The translations under genes and the position numbers were made by a program. A stretch of 36,358 nt of DNA. Origin: Alphaproteobacteria bacterium. Its GTDB lineage: Bacteria > Pseudomonadota > Alphaproteobacteria > ATCC43930 > CGMCC-115725. The notes below the pieces were generated by a model. The model was given only the letters and a program-made list of their open reading frames with translations, was not told the origin of the DNA and searched no databases. The stretch is from contig JASIAN010000057.1 of the NCBI GenBank assembly GCA_030042035.1, forward strand, positions 1 to 36,358. The letters are read 5' to 3'. Within the stretch, counting starts at the first letter, position 1, and each line of letters opens with the position of its first letter. Shown piece after piece: positions 20,741-30,745 of this stretch.

Positions 20741-23104
20741 ATGCCTACCGTCGCCTCGATCTCGCAGCAGATCTGGGACATGAAGTACCGGCTGAAGGGA
20801 CCGACCGGCGCGCCGATCGACAAGACGATCGAAGACAGCTGGCGCCGCGTCGCCCGCGCCTGCGCCGCGCCGGAAAAGGACCGCGAGCGCTGGGCCGAGC
20901 GGTTCTACGCGGCGATGAGCGATTTCCGTTATCTGCCGGCCGGCCGCGTCCTCGCCGGCGCCGGCGCCGAGCGCGACGTGACGCTGTTCAACTGCTTCGT
21001 GATGGGCACGATCCCCGACGACATGGGAGGCATTTTCGCACATCTGCGCGAGGCGGCGCTGACGATGCAGCAAGGGGGCGGCATCGGCTACGATTTCTCG
21101 ACGCTGCGGCCGCGCGGCGCCTATGTCAAAGGCGTCGGCGCCGATGCCTCGGGGCCGCTCAGCTTCATGGACGTGTGGGACGCGATGTGCCGCACGATCA
21201 TGTCGGCCGGCTACCGCCGCGGCGCCATGATGGCGACGCTGTCATGCGATCACCCGGATATCGAAGCCTTTATCGAGGCCAAGAGCGAGCCCGGCCGGCT
21301 CAGGATGTTCAACCTGTCGGTGCTGGTAACCGACGCGTTCATGCGCGCGGTCGCCGACGACGCGCCGTGGCAATTGTCGTTCGCCGGCACGGTCGCCAAG
21401 GTCATCCCGGCGCGCGAATTGTGGGACAAGATCATGCGCGCGACCTACGCCTATGCCGAGCCGGGCGTCATCTTCATCGACCGCATCAACCGCCGCAACA
21501 ACTTGTGGTATTGCGAGCAGATACGAGCGACCAATCCGTGCGGTGAGGAGCCGTTGCCGCCATATGGCGCCTGCCTCCTCGGCTCCTTGAACCTGGCGCG
21601 GTTTGTCGTCGAGCCGTTCACGCCGCGGGCGCGCCTCAATGTCGACGGCATGACGGCGCTGGTGCCCGACATCGTCCGCATGATGGACAACGTCATCACG
21701 ATCTCGCGCTTTCCATTGCCGCAGCAGAAAGACGAGGCGGAGCGAAAGCGCCGCATCGGTTTGGGCATCACCGGTCTTGCTGACGCGTTGATCCTGTGCG
21801 GCCTGCGCTATGGCAGCCCCGAGGCGGTCGCTGCGACGGAGGAATGGCTCGCCGCAATCGAGCGCGCCGCCTATCTCGCCTCGACCGCGCTCGCCGCCGA
21901 GAAAGGCGCCTTCCCCTTGTTCGACCGCGACAAGTTCCTCGCCGGCGAGACCGTCGCCGCGCTCGATCCCGACATCCGCGCGGCGATCGCACAGCACGGC
22001 ATCCGCAATTCGCATCTCTCCGCGATCGCGCCGACCGGCACGATCTCGCTGTTCGCCGACAATGTCTCCTCGGGCATCGAGCCGGTGTTCAGCTTCCGCT
22101 ACACGCGTTCGGTGCTGATGCCGGACAGCACCCGGCGCGAGGAGGAGGTCAGCGACTACGCCTTTCGCCTGTATCGGCGGCTGAAGGGCGAGGCAGCGCC
22201 ACTCCCCGACTGCTTCGTCGATGCGCAGATGCTGGCGCCGGAGGATCATCTCGTCATGCAGGCGGCGGCCCAGCGCCACATCGACAGCTCGATCTCGAAG
22301 ACGATCAACGTGCCGGCCGACATCCCGTTCGACCGCTTCAAGGACGTGTATTTCCGCGCCTATGGCCTCGGCTGCAAGGGCTGCACGACGTACCGGCCGA
22401 ACCCGGTGACGGGGGCGGTGCTCGAGGCGCGCCCGGAAGCGGCGGAGGCGATGCCGGCCCTGCCGCGTCCGGCGCCGCGCCAGCCGGAATTGCCGCTGCC
22501 CGCCCCGGCCGCCGCGAAGCCCGCCGACATCTACGAGGCCGGCGCTGTCGTCTACATGACGCAGCCCCTGTCGCGCCCGGAGGCGCTGCCGGGCCAGACC
22601 TACAAGGTGCGCTGGCCGGATAGCGAGCATGCGCTCTACATCACGCTGAATGACATCGTGCAGGACGGCCGCCGCCGCCCGTTCGAGATTTTCATCAACT
22701 CGAAGAACATGGAGCATTACGCGTGGACCGTCGCGCTGACCCGCATGATCAGCGCGGTATTCCGTCGCGGCGGCGATGTGGCGTTCGTCGTCGAGGAGAT
22801 GAAGGCGGTGTTCGATCCGCGCGGCGGCGCCTGGATCGACGGCAGATATGTGCCCTCGCTGTTGGCCGCGATCGGCGATGTCATCGAGCGGCACATGATC
22901 GAGATCGGTTTTCTGCCGCCGAAGCACGCGGCGGAGCGGCCGGCGGCGGAGGCGCAGATCGTCAATGTGCCGCGCCTGCTGCCGGGCGGCCTCGGGTCGG
23001 CCGCGCCGCCCTTCAGGCAATGCCCGAAATGCGGCGAAGCGGCGCTGATCCGCCTCGAAGACTGCGACCAGTGCACCAGCTGCGACTATTCCAAATGCGG
23101 CTGA
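20741..23104 (+). CDS. nrdJ: Adenosylcobalamin-dependent (class II) ribonucleotide reductase
   Basis: RYLPAGRVLAGAG, NPCGEEPLPPYGACLLGSLNL, APTGTISLFADNVSSGIEPVFS, C-terminal TSCPD-like region and CPKCG...CTSCDYSKCG tail. Confidence 0.94.
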   Translation: MPTVASISQQIWDMKYRLKGPTGAPIDKTIEDSWRRVARACAAPEKDRERWAERFYAAMSDFRYLPAGRVLAGAGAERDVTLFNCFVMGTIPDDMGGIFAHLREAALTMQQGGGIGYDFSTLRPRGAYVKGVGADASGPLSFMDVWDAMCRTIMSAGYRRGAMMATLSCDHPDIEAFIEAKSEPGRLRMFNLSVLVTDAFMRAVADDAPWQLSFAGTVAKVIPARELWDKIMRATYAYAEPGVIFIDRINRRNNLWYCEQIRATNPCGEEPLPPYGACLLGSLNLARFVVEPFTPRARLNVDGMTALVPDIVRMMDNVITISRFPLPQQKDEAERKRRIGLGITGLADALILCGLRYGSPEAVAATEEWLAAIERAAYLASTALAAEKGAFPLFDRDKFLAGETVAALDPDIRAAIAQHGIRNSHLSAIAPTGTISLFADNVSSGIEPVFSFRYTRSVLMPDSTRREEEVSDYAFRLYRRLKGEAAPLPDCFVDAQMLAPEDHLVMQAAAQRHIDSSISKTINVPADIPFDRFKDVYFRAYGLGCKGCTTYRPNPVTGAVLEARPEAAEAMPALPRPAPRQPELPLPAPAAAKPADIYEAGAVVYMTQPLSRPEALPGQTYKVRWPDSEHALYITLNDIVQDGRRRPFEIFINSKNMEHYAWTVALTRMISAVFRRGGDVAFVVEEMKAVFDPRGGAWIDGRYVPSLLAAIGDVIERHMIEIGFLPPKHAAERPAAEAQIVNVPRLLPGGLGSAAPPFRQCPKCGEAALIRLEDCDQCTSCDYSKCG

Positions 23105-23146
23105 TCGATCTATTGTCCAGATGCGGCTGATCGACCGATTGCCGGC
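23095..23146 (+). repeat. Two imperfect 26-bp tandem units spanning the nrdJ stop codon
   Basis: ATGCGGCTGATCGATCTATTGTCCAG followed directly by ATGCGGCTGATCGACCGATTGCCGGC. Confidence 0.7.
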
Positions 23147-23193
23147 CGGCCTGGATGCGACCGCAGGCTCCATCGCTAAGCAGGTGGTGTGAC

Positions 23194-24291
23194 ATGAAGG
23201 CAGCCCTGTTCTGTGCCGCGCGCTACGTCGGGGCGGCGCCGCACGACATCTGGCCGCTGTCGGGCGAGTACTATTCGAGCGAGGCGGCGGTGCGCTCGAT
23301 CGAGACGACGTTCGAGCAGTTCCGCTGTGCCGACGAGTTCGGTTTTGACTGGGTGACGGTTGCCGAGCACCATTTTTCCGGCTTCTCGCTGACCCCCAAC
23401 CCGATGGTCATGGCGGGGGCGCTGAGCCAGATCGTCCGCCGCGCCAAGATCGCCGTGTTGGGGCCGACCCTGCCGATCCTCAACCCGGTGCGCGTCGCCG
23501 AAGAGCTCGCGATGATCGACACGATGTCGGGTGGCCGGCTGGTCGCCGGCATGATGCGCGGCACGCCGAACGAATACGTGACCTACAACATCAATCCGGC
23601 GGAATCGCGCGAGCGTTTTGCCGAGGCGCTGCACCTGATCCGCCGCGCCTGGACCGAGACGCGGCCGTTCGGCTGGCTCGGCCGGTATTATCAGTACCGC
23701 ACGATCTCGATCTGGCCGCGGCCGGTACAGCAGCCGCATCCGCCCCTCTACATGTCGGGCTCGAGCCCTGAGGCGGGCGCGTTCGCGGCGCAAAATCACA
23801 TCGGCATCGGCTTCGCGTTCACGACCGTGCCGCTCGCGAAAAGCGCCGTGCAGCATTACCGCACCTGCGCCCGCGAGGCAGGCTGGGAGCCGGCGGCGGA
23901 CAATGTCATCTACCGCGCGATGTTCCATGTCGCCGACACAGATGAAGAGGCTTTTGCCGATATGAGCACATTGCCGCCGCGCATCAGCCTTGCCGACCAG
24001 AACAAGGCGATCGCCGAAGGCGTGCGGCAATCGGGCTATTACGGCGCCGATGCCGTCGGGCAGCAGCAACGCACGTCGCGGCGCGAACTGGCCGATCGCA
24101 TCGAACTCGGCCAAATCATCGTCGGCGGCCCGGACAGCGTATTCGCGCAGGTGAAGCGCATCCATGACGAGCTCGGCGCCGGCGTTATCGATCTCGTCGT
24201 CGGCGCGCAGCTCGGCGCGCGGACCTTGCATTCGATCGAGCTGTTCGGCGCGAAAGTCCTGCCGCGTTTGCGCGAGCTGTCGCAGCAATGA
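23194..24291 (+). CDS. LLM class flavin-dependent (luciferase-like) monooxygenase
   Basis: FDWVTVAEHHFSGFSLTPNPMVMAGALSQ, LPILNPVRVAEELAMIDTMSGGRLVAGMMRGTPNEY, PPLYMSGSSPEAGAFAAQN. Confidence 0.9.
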   Translation: MKAALFCAARYVGAAPHDIWPLSGEYYSSEAAVRSIETTFEQFRCADEFGFDWVTVAEHHFSGFSLTPNPMVMAGALSQIVRRAKIAVLGPTLPILNPVRVAEELAMIDTMSGGRLVAGMMRGTPNEYVTYNINPAESRERFAEALHLIRRAWTETRPFGWLGRYYQYRTISIWPRPVQQPHPPLYMSGSSPEAGAFAAQNHIGIGFAFTTVPLAKSAVQHYRTCAREAGWEPAADNVIYRAMFHVADTDEEAFADMSTLPPRISLADQNKAIAEGVRQSGYYGADAVGQQQRTSRRELADRIELGQIIVGGPDSVFAQVKRIHDELGAGVIDLVVGAQLGARTLHSIELFGAKVLPRLRELSQQ

Positions 24292-24878
24292 CCGAAACGA
24301 ATTTTGCGCGCCGCCAGGCGGCGGATGGCCGGGACCTGCCGTATTGGGAGGCCGGCGCGGGCGAGACGATCGTCGCGATCGTCCCCGGAACTGAACAACC
24401 GACCCGCGGCCATGCGCTGCTGGCCGAGCGCCGGCGTGTCGTCGTCTTCGCGCCGCCGGCGGATGCCGGGTCGCCGCAGGAGGCGGCGCGGCGCATCGCC
24501 GCAGCAGTGGCGAAGCTGGGCATCGAACATTGCGACGTGATGGGGGAGGGAGCCGGTGCTTCAGCCGCGCTGTGGCTCGCGCTGGCGCCGCAAGCGGAGA
24601 TCGGCGCCGTCGTGCTCGCGGCGCCGCTTGGCTCGCCCGACGACGCCTTCCGCGAGATGACGCGGCCGGTCCTTGTGCTTGCCGGAACGCGGAATGGGTC
24701 CGCTGACGCCGAGCGCTATCGCGCCGTGCTGCCCGAATGCCACTTCATGCTGGTCTATGACGCAGGCACCGCGATCGGCGCCGAGCGGCCGGAAGCGCTC
24801 GCCTTCGTCGTGCGCGAATTCTTCGAGCGGCGCGACCTCTTCCTGGTCAGCCGGGAAAGCGGCAAGGCTTTTCCTTAG
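24288..24878 (+). CDS. Alpha/beta-hydrolase-fold-like protein, apparently lacking catalytic residues
   Basis: Fold-like pattern (DVMGEGAGASAALWLALAPQAEIGAVVLAAPLG; RPVLVLAGTRNG; ERPEALAFVVREFF) but GEGAG replaces GxSxG; 4-bp overlap with the upstream LLM gene. Confidence 0.65.
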   Translation: MTETNFARRQAADGRDLPYWEAGAGETIVAIVPGTEQPTRGHALLAERRRVVVFAPPADAGSPQEAARRIAAAVAKLGIEHCDVMGEGAGASAALWLALAPQAEIGAVVLAAPLGSPDDAFREMTRPVLVLAGTRNGSADAERYRAVLPECHFMLVYDAGTAIGAERPEALAFVVREFFERRDLFLVSRESGKAFP

Positions 24879-24914
24879 CATCGCTTTTTCGGAGAGCGAC
24901 TGCGCCGGCGGCGC

Positions 24915-25907
24915 TCAATAGAGGTGGCAGGCAACCGTGTGGCCGGGCGCGGTCTCCTTAGGCGGCGGGATTTCGGCAGCGCAGATCGGCATGGCTCGCG
25001 GGCAGCGCGTGTGCAGATGACAGCCCGCCGGCGGATGGATCGGATTGGGCACATCGCCTTCGAGACGGATGCGGCGGCGTTTTGCGGTCGGGTCGGGGAT
25101 CGGCACCGCCGACAGCAAGGCCTCGGTATAGGGATGTTTCGGTGCGGCGTAGAGCTGAGCGGCCGGCGCCAGCTCGACGATGCGACCGAGATACATGACC
25201 GCAACTCGCGTCGAAATGTGCTCGACGACCGACAAGTCGTGCGCGATGAACAGATAAGTCAGGCCAAATTTCTGCTGCAGGTCTTCCAAGAGATTGATGA
25301 TCTGCGCCTGGATCGACACGTCGAGCGCCGAAACCGGTTCGTCGCAGACGATCAGCTTGGGCGACACCGCGAGCGCGCGGGCGATGCCGATCCGCTGGCG
25401 CTGACCGCCGGAAAACTCGTGCGGGTAGCGGCGCATATGGTCGGCGCCGAGGCCGACGGTTTCCAAGAGTTCGACGACGCGATCTGCAAACTCGCGGCGG
25501 GTCGCGACGAGCCGGTGGATGATCAGCGCTTCGCCGACGATCGCGCCGACCGTCATGCGCGGATTGAGGGAGGCGTAAGGGTCCTGAAAGATGATCTGCA
25601 TGTCGCGGGCGAGCATCCGCAACGCGGAACCGCGCAGTGCCCTGACATCGCGACCGGCAAAGCGGATGTCGCCCGCTGTCGGCTCGACAAGGCGCAACAG
25701 GCAGCGCCCGGTCGTTGACTTGCCGCAGCCCGACTCGCCGACGAGGCCAAGCGTCTCGCCGGCGCCGACAGCGAAACTGATGTGATCGACCGCGTGCACC
25801 TCCTCGACGGCGCGCGCCAGGAAACCACGCTTGACCGGGAAGTTCTTGACGAGGTCGCGCACCGCGAGGAGGGGTGCCGGTGCCGGTTGTCCGCTCGCGT
25901 CCATCAC
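24915..25907 (-). CDS. Peptide ABC transporter ATP-binding protein (DppF/OppF-type)
   Basis: Walker [18 protein letters not shown]-like [16 protein letters not shown]-terminal [17 protein letters not shown]. Confidence 0.95.
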   Translation of the reverse strand: MMDASGQPAPAPLLAVRDLVKNFPVKRGFLARAVEEVHAVDHISFAVGAGETLGLVGESGCGKSTTGRCLLRLVEPTAGDIRFAGRDVRALRGSALRMLARDMQIIFQDPYASLNPRMTVGAIVGEALIIHRLVATRREFADRVVELLETVGLGADHMRRYPHEFSGGQRQRIGIARALAVSPKLIVCDEPVSALDVSIQAQIINLLEDLQQKFGLTYLFIAHDLSVVEHISTRVAVMYLGRIVELAPAAQLYAAPKHPYTEALLSAVPIPDPTAKRRRIRLEGDVPNPIHPPAGCHLHTRCPRAMPICAAEIPPPKETAPGHTVACHLY

Positions 25908-26884
25908 AGAATGCAGGCGACCTTGTGGCCCGGCGCGACGTCGCGCAGCGGCGGCACGACCGCGGTACAGGCGGTGGTCGCGAAGCGACAGCGCGGCGCA
26001 AAGCGGCAGCCCGGCGGCGGGTCGATGAGGCTCGGCACGACGCCGGGGATCGCGGCGAGACGAACCTTCTCGCCGATCCGGTCGAGGCGCGGGATCGCCT
26101 GAATGAGGCCCTGCGTGTACGGATGGCGCGGCCGCGCGAACAGGTCTTCGACCGGAGCCTCCTCGACGACCTTGCCGGCATACATGACAACGACGCGCTG
26201 CGCGGTTTCGGCGACGACCCCCATCGCGTGCGTGATCAGCAAGATCGCCATGCCGAGCTTCTCTTTCATCTCCTCCAAAAGATCGAGGATCTGGGCCTGG
26301 ATCGTCACGTCGAGCGCGGTCGTCGGCTCATCGGCGATCAACAGTTGTGGATTGCACGACAGCGCCATCGCAATCATGACCCGCTGGCGCATGCCGCCCG
26401 AGAATTGGTGCGGATAATCGTGCGCCCGGCGCTCCGCATCGGGAAGGTGCACGAGGCGCAGCATTTCGATCGCGCGATCGAACGCCGCGGCCCGACCGAT
26501 GCCAGCGTGTTCGCGGACGGCTTCGGCGATCTGCGCGCCGACCGTATAAACCGGGTTCAGCGAGGTCATCGGCTCCTGGAACACGATGCCGATTTCCTTG
26601 CCGCGGATGCGGCGCATTTGGCGCTGGTCGAGCGGCACGAGGTCGCGGCCCCGCCAGCGGATCTCGCCACCGGCGATGCGGCCGGGCGGCATCGCAATCA
26701 ACTTCAGTACGGTCAGCGCAGTGACGGTCTTGCCGCAGCCGCTTTCGCCGACGACGCACAGTGTCTCGCCGCGGCCGACCGCGAGATCGACACCGTCGAC
26801 CGCATGCACAACCCCGTCATCGGTATCGAACCAGGTCCTGAGCCCGCGGATATCAAGGAGCGCGCTTGCCGGATCGCCAGACAT
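25904..26884 (-). CDS. Peptide ABC transporter ATP-binding protein (DppD/OppD-type)
   Basis: [66 protein letters not shown]. Confidence 0.95.
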   Translation of the reverse strand: MSGDPASALLDIRGLRTWFDTDDGVVHAVDGVDLAVGRGETLCVVGESGCGKTVTALTVLKLIAMPPGRIAGGEIRWRGRDLVPLDQRQMRRIRGKEIGIVFQEPMTSLNPVYTVGAQIAEAVREHAGIGRAAAFDRAIEMLRLVHLPDAERRAHDYPHQFSGGMRQRVMIAMALSCNPQLLIADEPTTALDVTIQAQILDLLEEMKEKLGMAILLITHAMGVVAETAQRVVVMYAGKVVEEAPVEDLFARPRHPYTQGLIQAIPRLDRIGEKVRLAAIPGVVPSLIDPPPGCRFAPRCRFATTACTAVVPPLRDVAPGHKVACIL

Positions 26885-26885
26885 G

Positions 26886-27845
26886 TCACAGCACTCGGCG
26901 CGGATCGAGCGCATCGCGCAGCCCGTCGCCGACGTAATTGATCGCCATGACGGTCAGGAAGATTGCGCCGCCGGCGAACAGCGCCCAATGCGGCGCGATG
27001 TCGAGATAGTCCTGGGCGTCGTAGAGAATGCGGCCCCAGCTCGGGACGTCGGGCGGGAAGCCGAGCCCGAGGAACGATAGCGTCGACTCGGCGATGATCG
27101 CGTTGGCGACCTCGATCGTCGCGGCGACGATGACCGGCCCGAACGCGTTGGGCAGGATATGGTGCATGACGAGGCGCCATTGCGGCGCGCCGAGGGCGCG
27201 CGCGGCCTCAACGAACTCCTTTTCGCGCAGCGACAGGAATTCAGCCCTTACCAGCCGCGCCACCGACATCCAGCGAAAGCCGCCGATCACAACGACGATG
27301 AGGATGAAGGTGCCGATTTCGAGCCCCGCCAGTTTGCGTAGCGAGGCGCGGAACAGGTAGATCAGCAACAGCAAAAGCGGCAGCTGCGGCAGCGACAGAA
27401 ACAGGTCGATCAGCCACACGAGGCCGGTATCGGTGGCGCTGCGCGAGGAGCCGGCGACGGCGCCGACCAGCGTGCCGACGAGCACCGCGATCACCATCGA
27501 GGCAAATCCGACCGCGAGCGAGATGCGGCCGCCATAGAGCATGCGGGCCAGCAAGTCCTGGCCGAGATCGTCGGTGCCGAGCGGATGCGCAAGGCTCGGC
27601 CCCTGCAGGTGGGCGGCAAAGTCGATCGCGTTGATCGGCACCGGCCAGATCAGCGAGCCGAACAGCACGGCAAAAGTCATCAGCGCCAGGACGAGTGCGC
27701 TCGCCACCGCCAGGCGATGGCGCCGGAACCGGCGCCACGCCTCGCCGCCGAGCGTCTTGCGCGGCGCTGCCGCCGCCGCAATGAGCGGCGCGGCCGCGGC
27801 CAGCGGCACCTCAGCGGTAGGAGATGCGGGGGTCGAGCCAGCCAT
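26886..27845 (-). CDS. Peptide ABC transporter permease (DppC/OppC-type)
   Basis: HPLGTDDLGQDLLARMLYGGRISLAVGF; EFVEAARALGAPQWRLVMHHILPNAFGPVIVAATIEVANAIIAESTLSFLGLG. Confidence 0.93.
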   Translation of the reverse strand: MAGSTPASPTAEVPLAAAAPLIAAAAAPRKTLGGEAWRRFRRHRLAVASALVLALMTFAVLFGSLIWPVPINAIDFAAHLQGPSLAHPLGTDDLGQDLLARMLYGGRISLAVGFASMVIAVLVGTLVGAVAGSSRSATDTGLVWLIDLFLSLPQLPLLLLLIYLFRASLRKLAGLEIGTFILIVVVIGGFRWMSVARLVRAEFLSLREKEFVEAARALGAPQWRLVMHHILPNAFGPVIVAATIEVANAIIAESTLSFLGLGFPPDVPSWGRILYDAQDYLDIAPHWALFAGGAIFLTVMAINYVGDGLRDALDPRRVL

Positions 27846-28770
27846 ACAGCAGGTCCGCAATGAGGTTGAATACGATGACAAGGCAGGAGAAGATGAACGT
27901 CACCCCCATAATGACCGGCGTATCGTTGTTGAGGATCGCGCTGATCAGCAGCGAGCCGATGCCGGGAACGCGAAAGATCTGTTCGGTGACGACGGCGCCG
28001 CCGAAGACGATCGGCATCGACAATGCGACGAGCGTCACGACCGGGATCATGGCGTTGCGCGTAATATGCTTCAGCACGACCGTGTGTTCGGCCAATCCCT
28101 TGGCGCGCGCCGTCGTGACGTAATCGAGGCGGACGACATCGAGCACCGAGGCGCGCACAAAGCGAGTCCACACCGCGCCCTGAAACAGCCCGAGCACGGC
28201 GACCGGCATGATCGCCTCCTTGATATAGGCCCAATACCAGGCAAACCCGGTCGCGCTGATGTCGGTGCGGTAGACGAACGGCAGCCAGTCGAGCCAGATG
28301 CTGAAGATCAGGATCAAGACGAGGCCGGTAAAAAAGGTCGGGATCGAGAAGCCGATCAGCGCCAGCGTGCTGGCGATCTGATCACCGAGCGAATAGGGGC
28401 GGACGCCGGCGTAGACGCCGACCGGCAGCGCGACGCAGAGCGCGAGGATTTGCGATGCGCCCAGCACATAGAGCGTGGTCGGCAGGCGCTGCAGGATCAG
28501 CGTCGAGACATCGACCCGGCTGGCGAACGAATACCCCCAATCGCCATGCAGCATCGCGACGAGCCAGTGGAAGTAACGCAGGTAGATCGGGTCATCGAGA
28601 CCGAATTTATGCCGCAGCGCCGCGGCGACGGCCGGCGGGATCGACGGGTCGTTCGCCAGTTCGCTGAACGGATCGCCCGGCGCCAGCGCCAGCACCGTGA
28701 ACAGGATAAGGCTGATCCCGAGCAGGCTCGGCAATGCGATGAAGAGGCGCCTGACAAGATAATTGAACAA
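27811..28770 (-). CDS. Peptide ABC transporter permease (DppB/OppB-type)
   Basis: MFNYLVRRLFIALPSLLGISLILFTVLALAPGDPF; LDYVTTARAKGLAEHTVVLKHITRNAMIPVVT. Confidence 0.94.
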   Translation of the reverse strand: MFNYLVRRLFIALPSLLGISLILFTVLALAPGDPFSELANDPSIPPAVAAALRHKFGLDDPIYLRYFHWLVAMLHGDWGYSFASRVDVSTLILQRLPTTLYVLGASQILALCVALPVGVYAGVRPYSLGDQIASTLALIGFSIPTFFTGLVLILIFSIWLDWLPFVYRTDISATGFAWYWAYIKEAIMPVAVLGLFQGAVWTRFVRASVLDVVRLDYVTTARAKGLAEHTVVLKHITRNAMIPVVTLVALSMPIVFGGAVVTEQIFRVPGIGSLLISAILNNDTPVIMGVTFIFSCLVIVFNLIADLLYGWLDPRISYR

Positions 28771-28816
28771 TACAAAACGCCTCAGCCGCGGCGCGGTCGA
28801 CGCCGCCCGCCTGCCC

Positions 28817-28834
28817 CGCCGCGCATTAGCGGCG
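28817..28834 (-). promoter_or_regulatory. Short stem-loop between substrate-binding protein and permease genes
   Basis: cgccgc-gcatta-gcggcg, perfect 6-bp inverted repeat in the 72-bp intercistronic gap. Confidence 0.3.
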
Positions 28835-28842
28835 CGCCAGCC

Positions 28843-30633
28843 TCACGCATTGCGATACCAGTCCTGCAATGCCCAAAAGTTGCTGTCCCAGCCGCTGATC
28901 CACACGTTGAGCCCGTTGGCGACCCCCGACACGCCAGGGCGGTAAATCTCGGGTATGACGACGACGTCGTTGACGACCATGTCGTTCATCTTGATGAACA
29001 GCGTGGCGCGCTTCACCGCATCGAGCTCGTTCTCGGCAGCGGCGAACAACGCATCGTATTCCGGGTTGCGCCAGCGCGTGACGTTGCGCCCCTGCCATTT
29101 GTTTTCTTTCTGCGCCACCTCGTTCGACAGGAACTGCCGCATGAATTCTTGCGGATCGGGTTGCCCCATCACCGTCGTGAACATCTGGAGATCAGAATAG
29201 AATTTTCGATACGTGTCCGGGTTGCCGACATCCGACGAAAAGAACACCGAGGCGAGGATCGCCTTCAATTCCATCGCGATGCCGGCCTTCTGGCAAGCTT
29301 CTTTGACAATTTCCTGGTTCTTCTGGCGCGGCCCGTTGACAGAGGTCTGGAAGACGAGCTTCAGCTTGACGCCGTTCTTCTCCCGGATGCCGTCGGAGCC
29401 GGGCTTCCAGCCACCCCTGTCGAGGATCGCGATCGCCTTTTGGATGTTGAATTCGTAATGCGTATCGCGCGAGCGAAACCTCTCCGGGTTGTTGACGAAG
29501 TTCGCGGTGGCAACGCCGGTGCGGCCGTAGATGAATTGCTGCACCGAGGCGCGATCGACTAACAGGTTGAGCGCCTCCTTTACCGCGGGATCGGTCAGGA
29601 AGGGGTGCGTCGTCTTGATGCTTGAGCGCTGACCATCGACGGTTTGCCACGGGTCGGTCTGATTGATCTCGATATGCTCGATATTGCCGGTCGGCGTAAT
29701 CAGGATCTGGCCGTGCCCGCCCTGTTCGAGCCGTTTCAGGATTTCGTCCTCGACCTGCAGGTTCCACGCGAAATCGTATTCGCCCGTCTGCAATACCGCG
29801 CGCGCTGCCGACACCGCTTCGCCGCCGCCTTTCATCTCGATCAGGTCGAAATACGGCCGGTTGGGCATGTGGTAGTTCGGGTTGCGCTTGCCGCGGACGA
29901 GATCGCCCGGCTTGAAATCGACAAACATGTAAGGGCCGGTGCCGACCGGCGCGAGGTTGGCCGGCGCCTCGCGCGAGTTGCCGCCCTTGTACTTTTCGAA
30001 CAGGTGCTTCGGAATGATCTGCCCGAACTGCGCGCCGACAAAGGCGGTGGCCCAAAACGGCGTCGGTTTTGGAAACTCGACCTTTATCGTGTAATCGTCG
30101 ACCTTTTCGACCTTGATGTCCTTATAAGTGCCGATTGATGTCGCGGCGGTTGCCGGGTCCGACGCGTATTGCCAGTTGAAGACGCAATCGTCGGCGGTGA
30201 ACGGCTGGCCGTCATGCCATTTGACGCCGCGCTTCAGCTTCCATGTGACGGCTTTGCCATCGGCTGAGACCGTGCCTTTCTTCGCGTCGGGAACCTCGGC
30301 AGCGAGCACCGGGACGAGATTGCCGTCGGGGTCCCAGCCGGCGAGCGGCTCGTAGAAGATGCGCGAGCCGTCCTGGTCCTTGGTGCCAACCGCAAAATGC
30401 GGATTGAGGAGTGTCGGCCCCTCCCACCACAGCGTCCTCAGCGTACCGCCGCCGCCCGCCTTGGTTGGCTTGTAATCGAAGCTTGCCGGCGCCGCGAAGC
30501 CCTCCTGCGCCAGCATCAGGTTGACAAAAGGCGCGGTCAGCCCAAGGCCGGCCATGCGCTGCACAAAGGCGCGGCGCGACAACCGTCCTGCCTTGACCTT
30601 GCCGATCATTGCCCGCAATTGCGTTGCGTCCAT
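28843..30633 (-). CDS. Peptide ABC transporter substrate-binding protein (SBP_bac_5 family), Tat-type signal
   Basis: SRRAFVQRMAGLGLTAPFVNLMLA twin-arginine leader; KPTKAGGGGTLRTLWWEGP...; LKRGVKWHDGQPFTADDCVF. Confidence 0.94.
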   Translation of the reverse strand: MDATQLRAMIGKVKAGRLSRRAFVQRMAGLGLTAPFVNLMLAQEGFAAPASFDYKPTKAGGGGTLRTLWWEGPTLLNPHFAVGTKDQDGSRIFYEPLAGWDPDGNLVPVLAAEVPDAKKGTVSADGKAVTWKLKRGVKWHDGQPFTADDCVFNWQYASDPATAATSIGTYKDIKVEKVDDYTIKVEFPKPTPFWATAFVGAQFGQIIPKHLFEKYKGGNSREAPANLAPVGTGPYMFVDFKPGDLVRGKRNPNYHMPNRPYFDLIEMKGGGEAVSAARAVLQTGEYDFAWNLQVEDEILKRLEQGGHGQILITPTGNIEHIEINQTDPWQTVDGQRSSIKTTHPFLTDPAVKEALNLLVDRASVQQFIYGRTGVATANFVNNPERFRSRDTHYEFNIQKAIAILDRGGWKPGSDGIREKNGVKLKLVFQTSVNGPRQKNQEIVKEACQKAGIAMELKAILASVFFSSDVGNPDTYRKFYSDLQMFTTVMGQPDPQEFMRQFLSNEVAQKENKWQGRNVTRWRNPEYDALFAAAENELDAVKRATLFIKMNDMVVNDVVVIPEIYRPGVSGVANGLNVWISGWDSNFWALQDWYRNA

Positions 30634-30745
30634 ATCCCCCACCCCCGCCGCGAAATCGACCCGTATTCGGTTGCCATGTTATGCCAGGTTCGTGGCAACG
30701 CCAATCGGCGGTCCGTTCGCGCTGATTATATGCCGCGCAGGAGGG

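Noticed and set aside
21242-23173. 643-aa minus-strand ORF antisense to nrdJ, and similar antisense ORFs at 23176..24288 and 34203..35567
   Set aside because: Low-complexity Arg-rich translations mirroring well-supported plus-strand genes; typical GC-rich shadow ORFs.
24879-24914. Possible terminator between the convergent hydrolase-like and dppF-like genes
   Set aside because: Only a weak CGCT/AGCG pairing with a T-run on the wrong side; not convincing.
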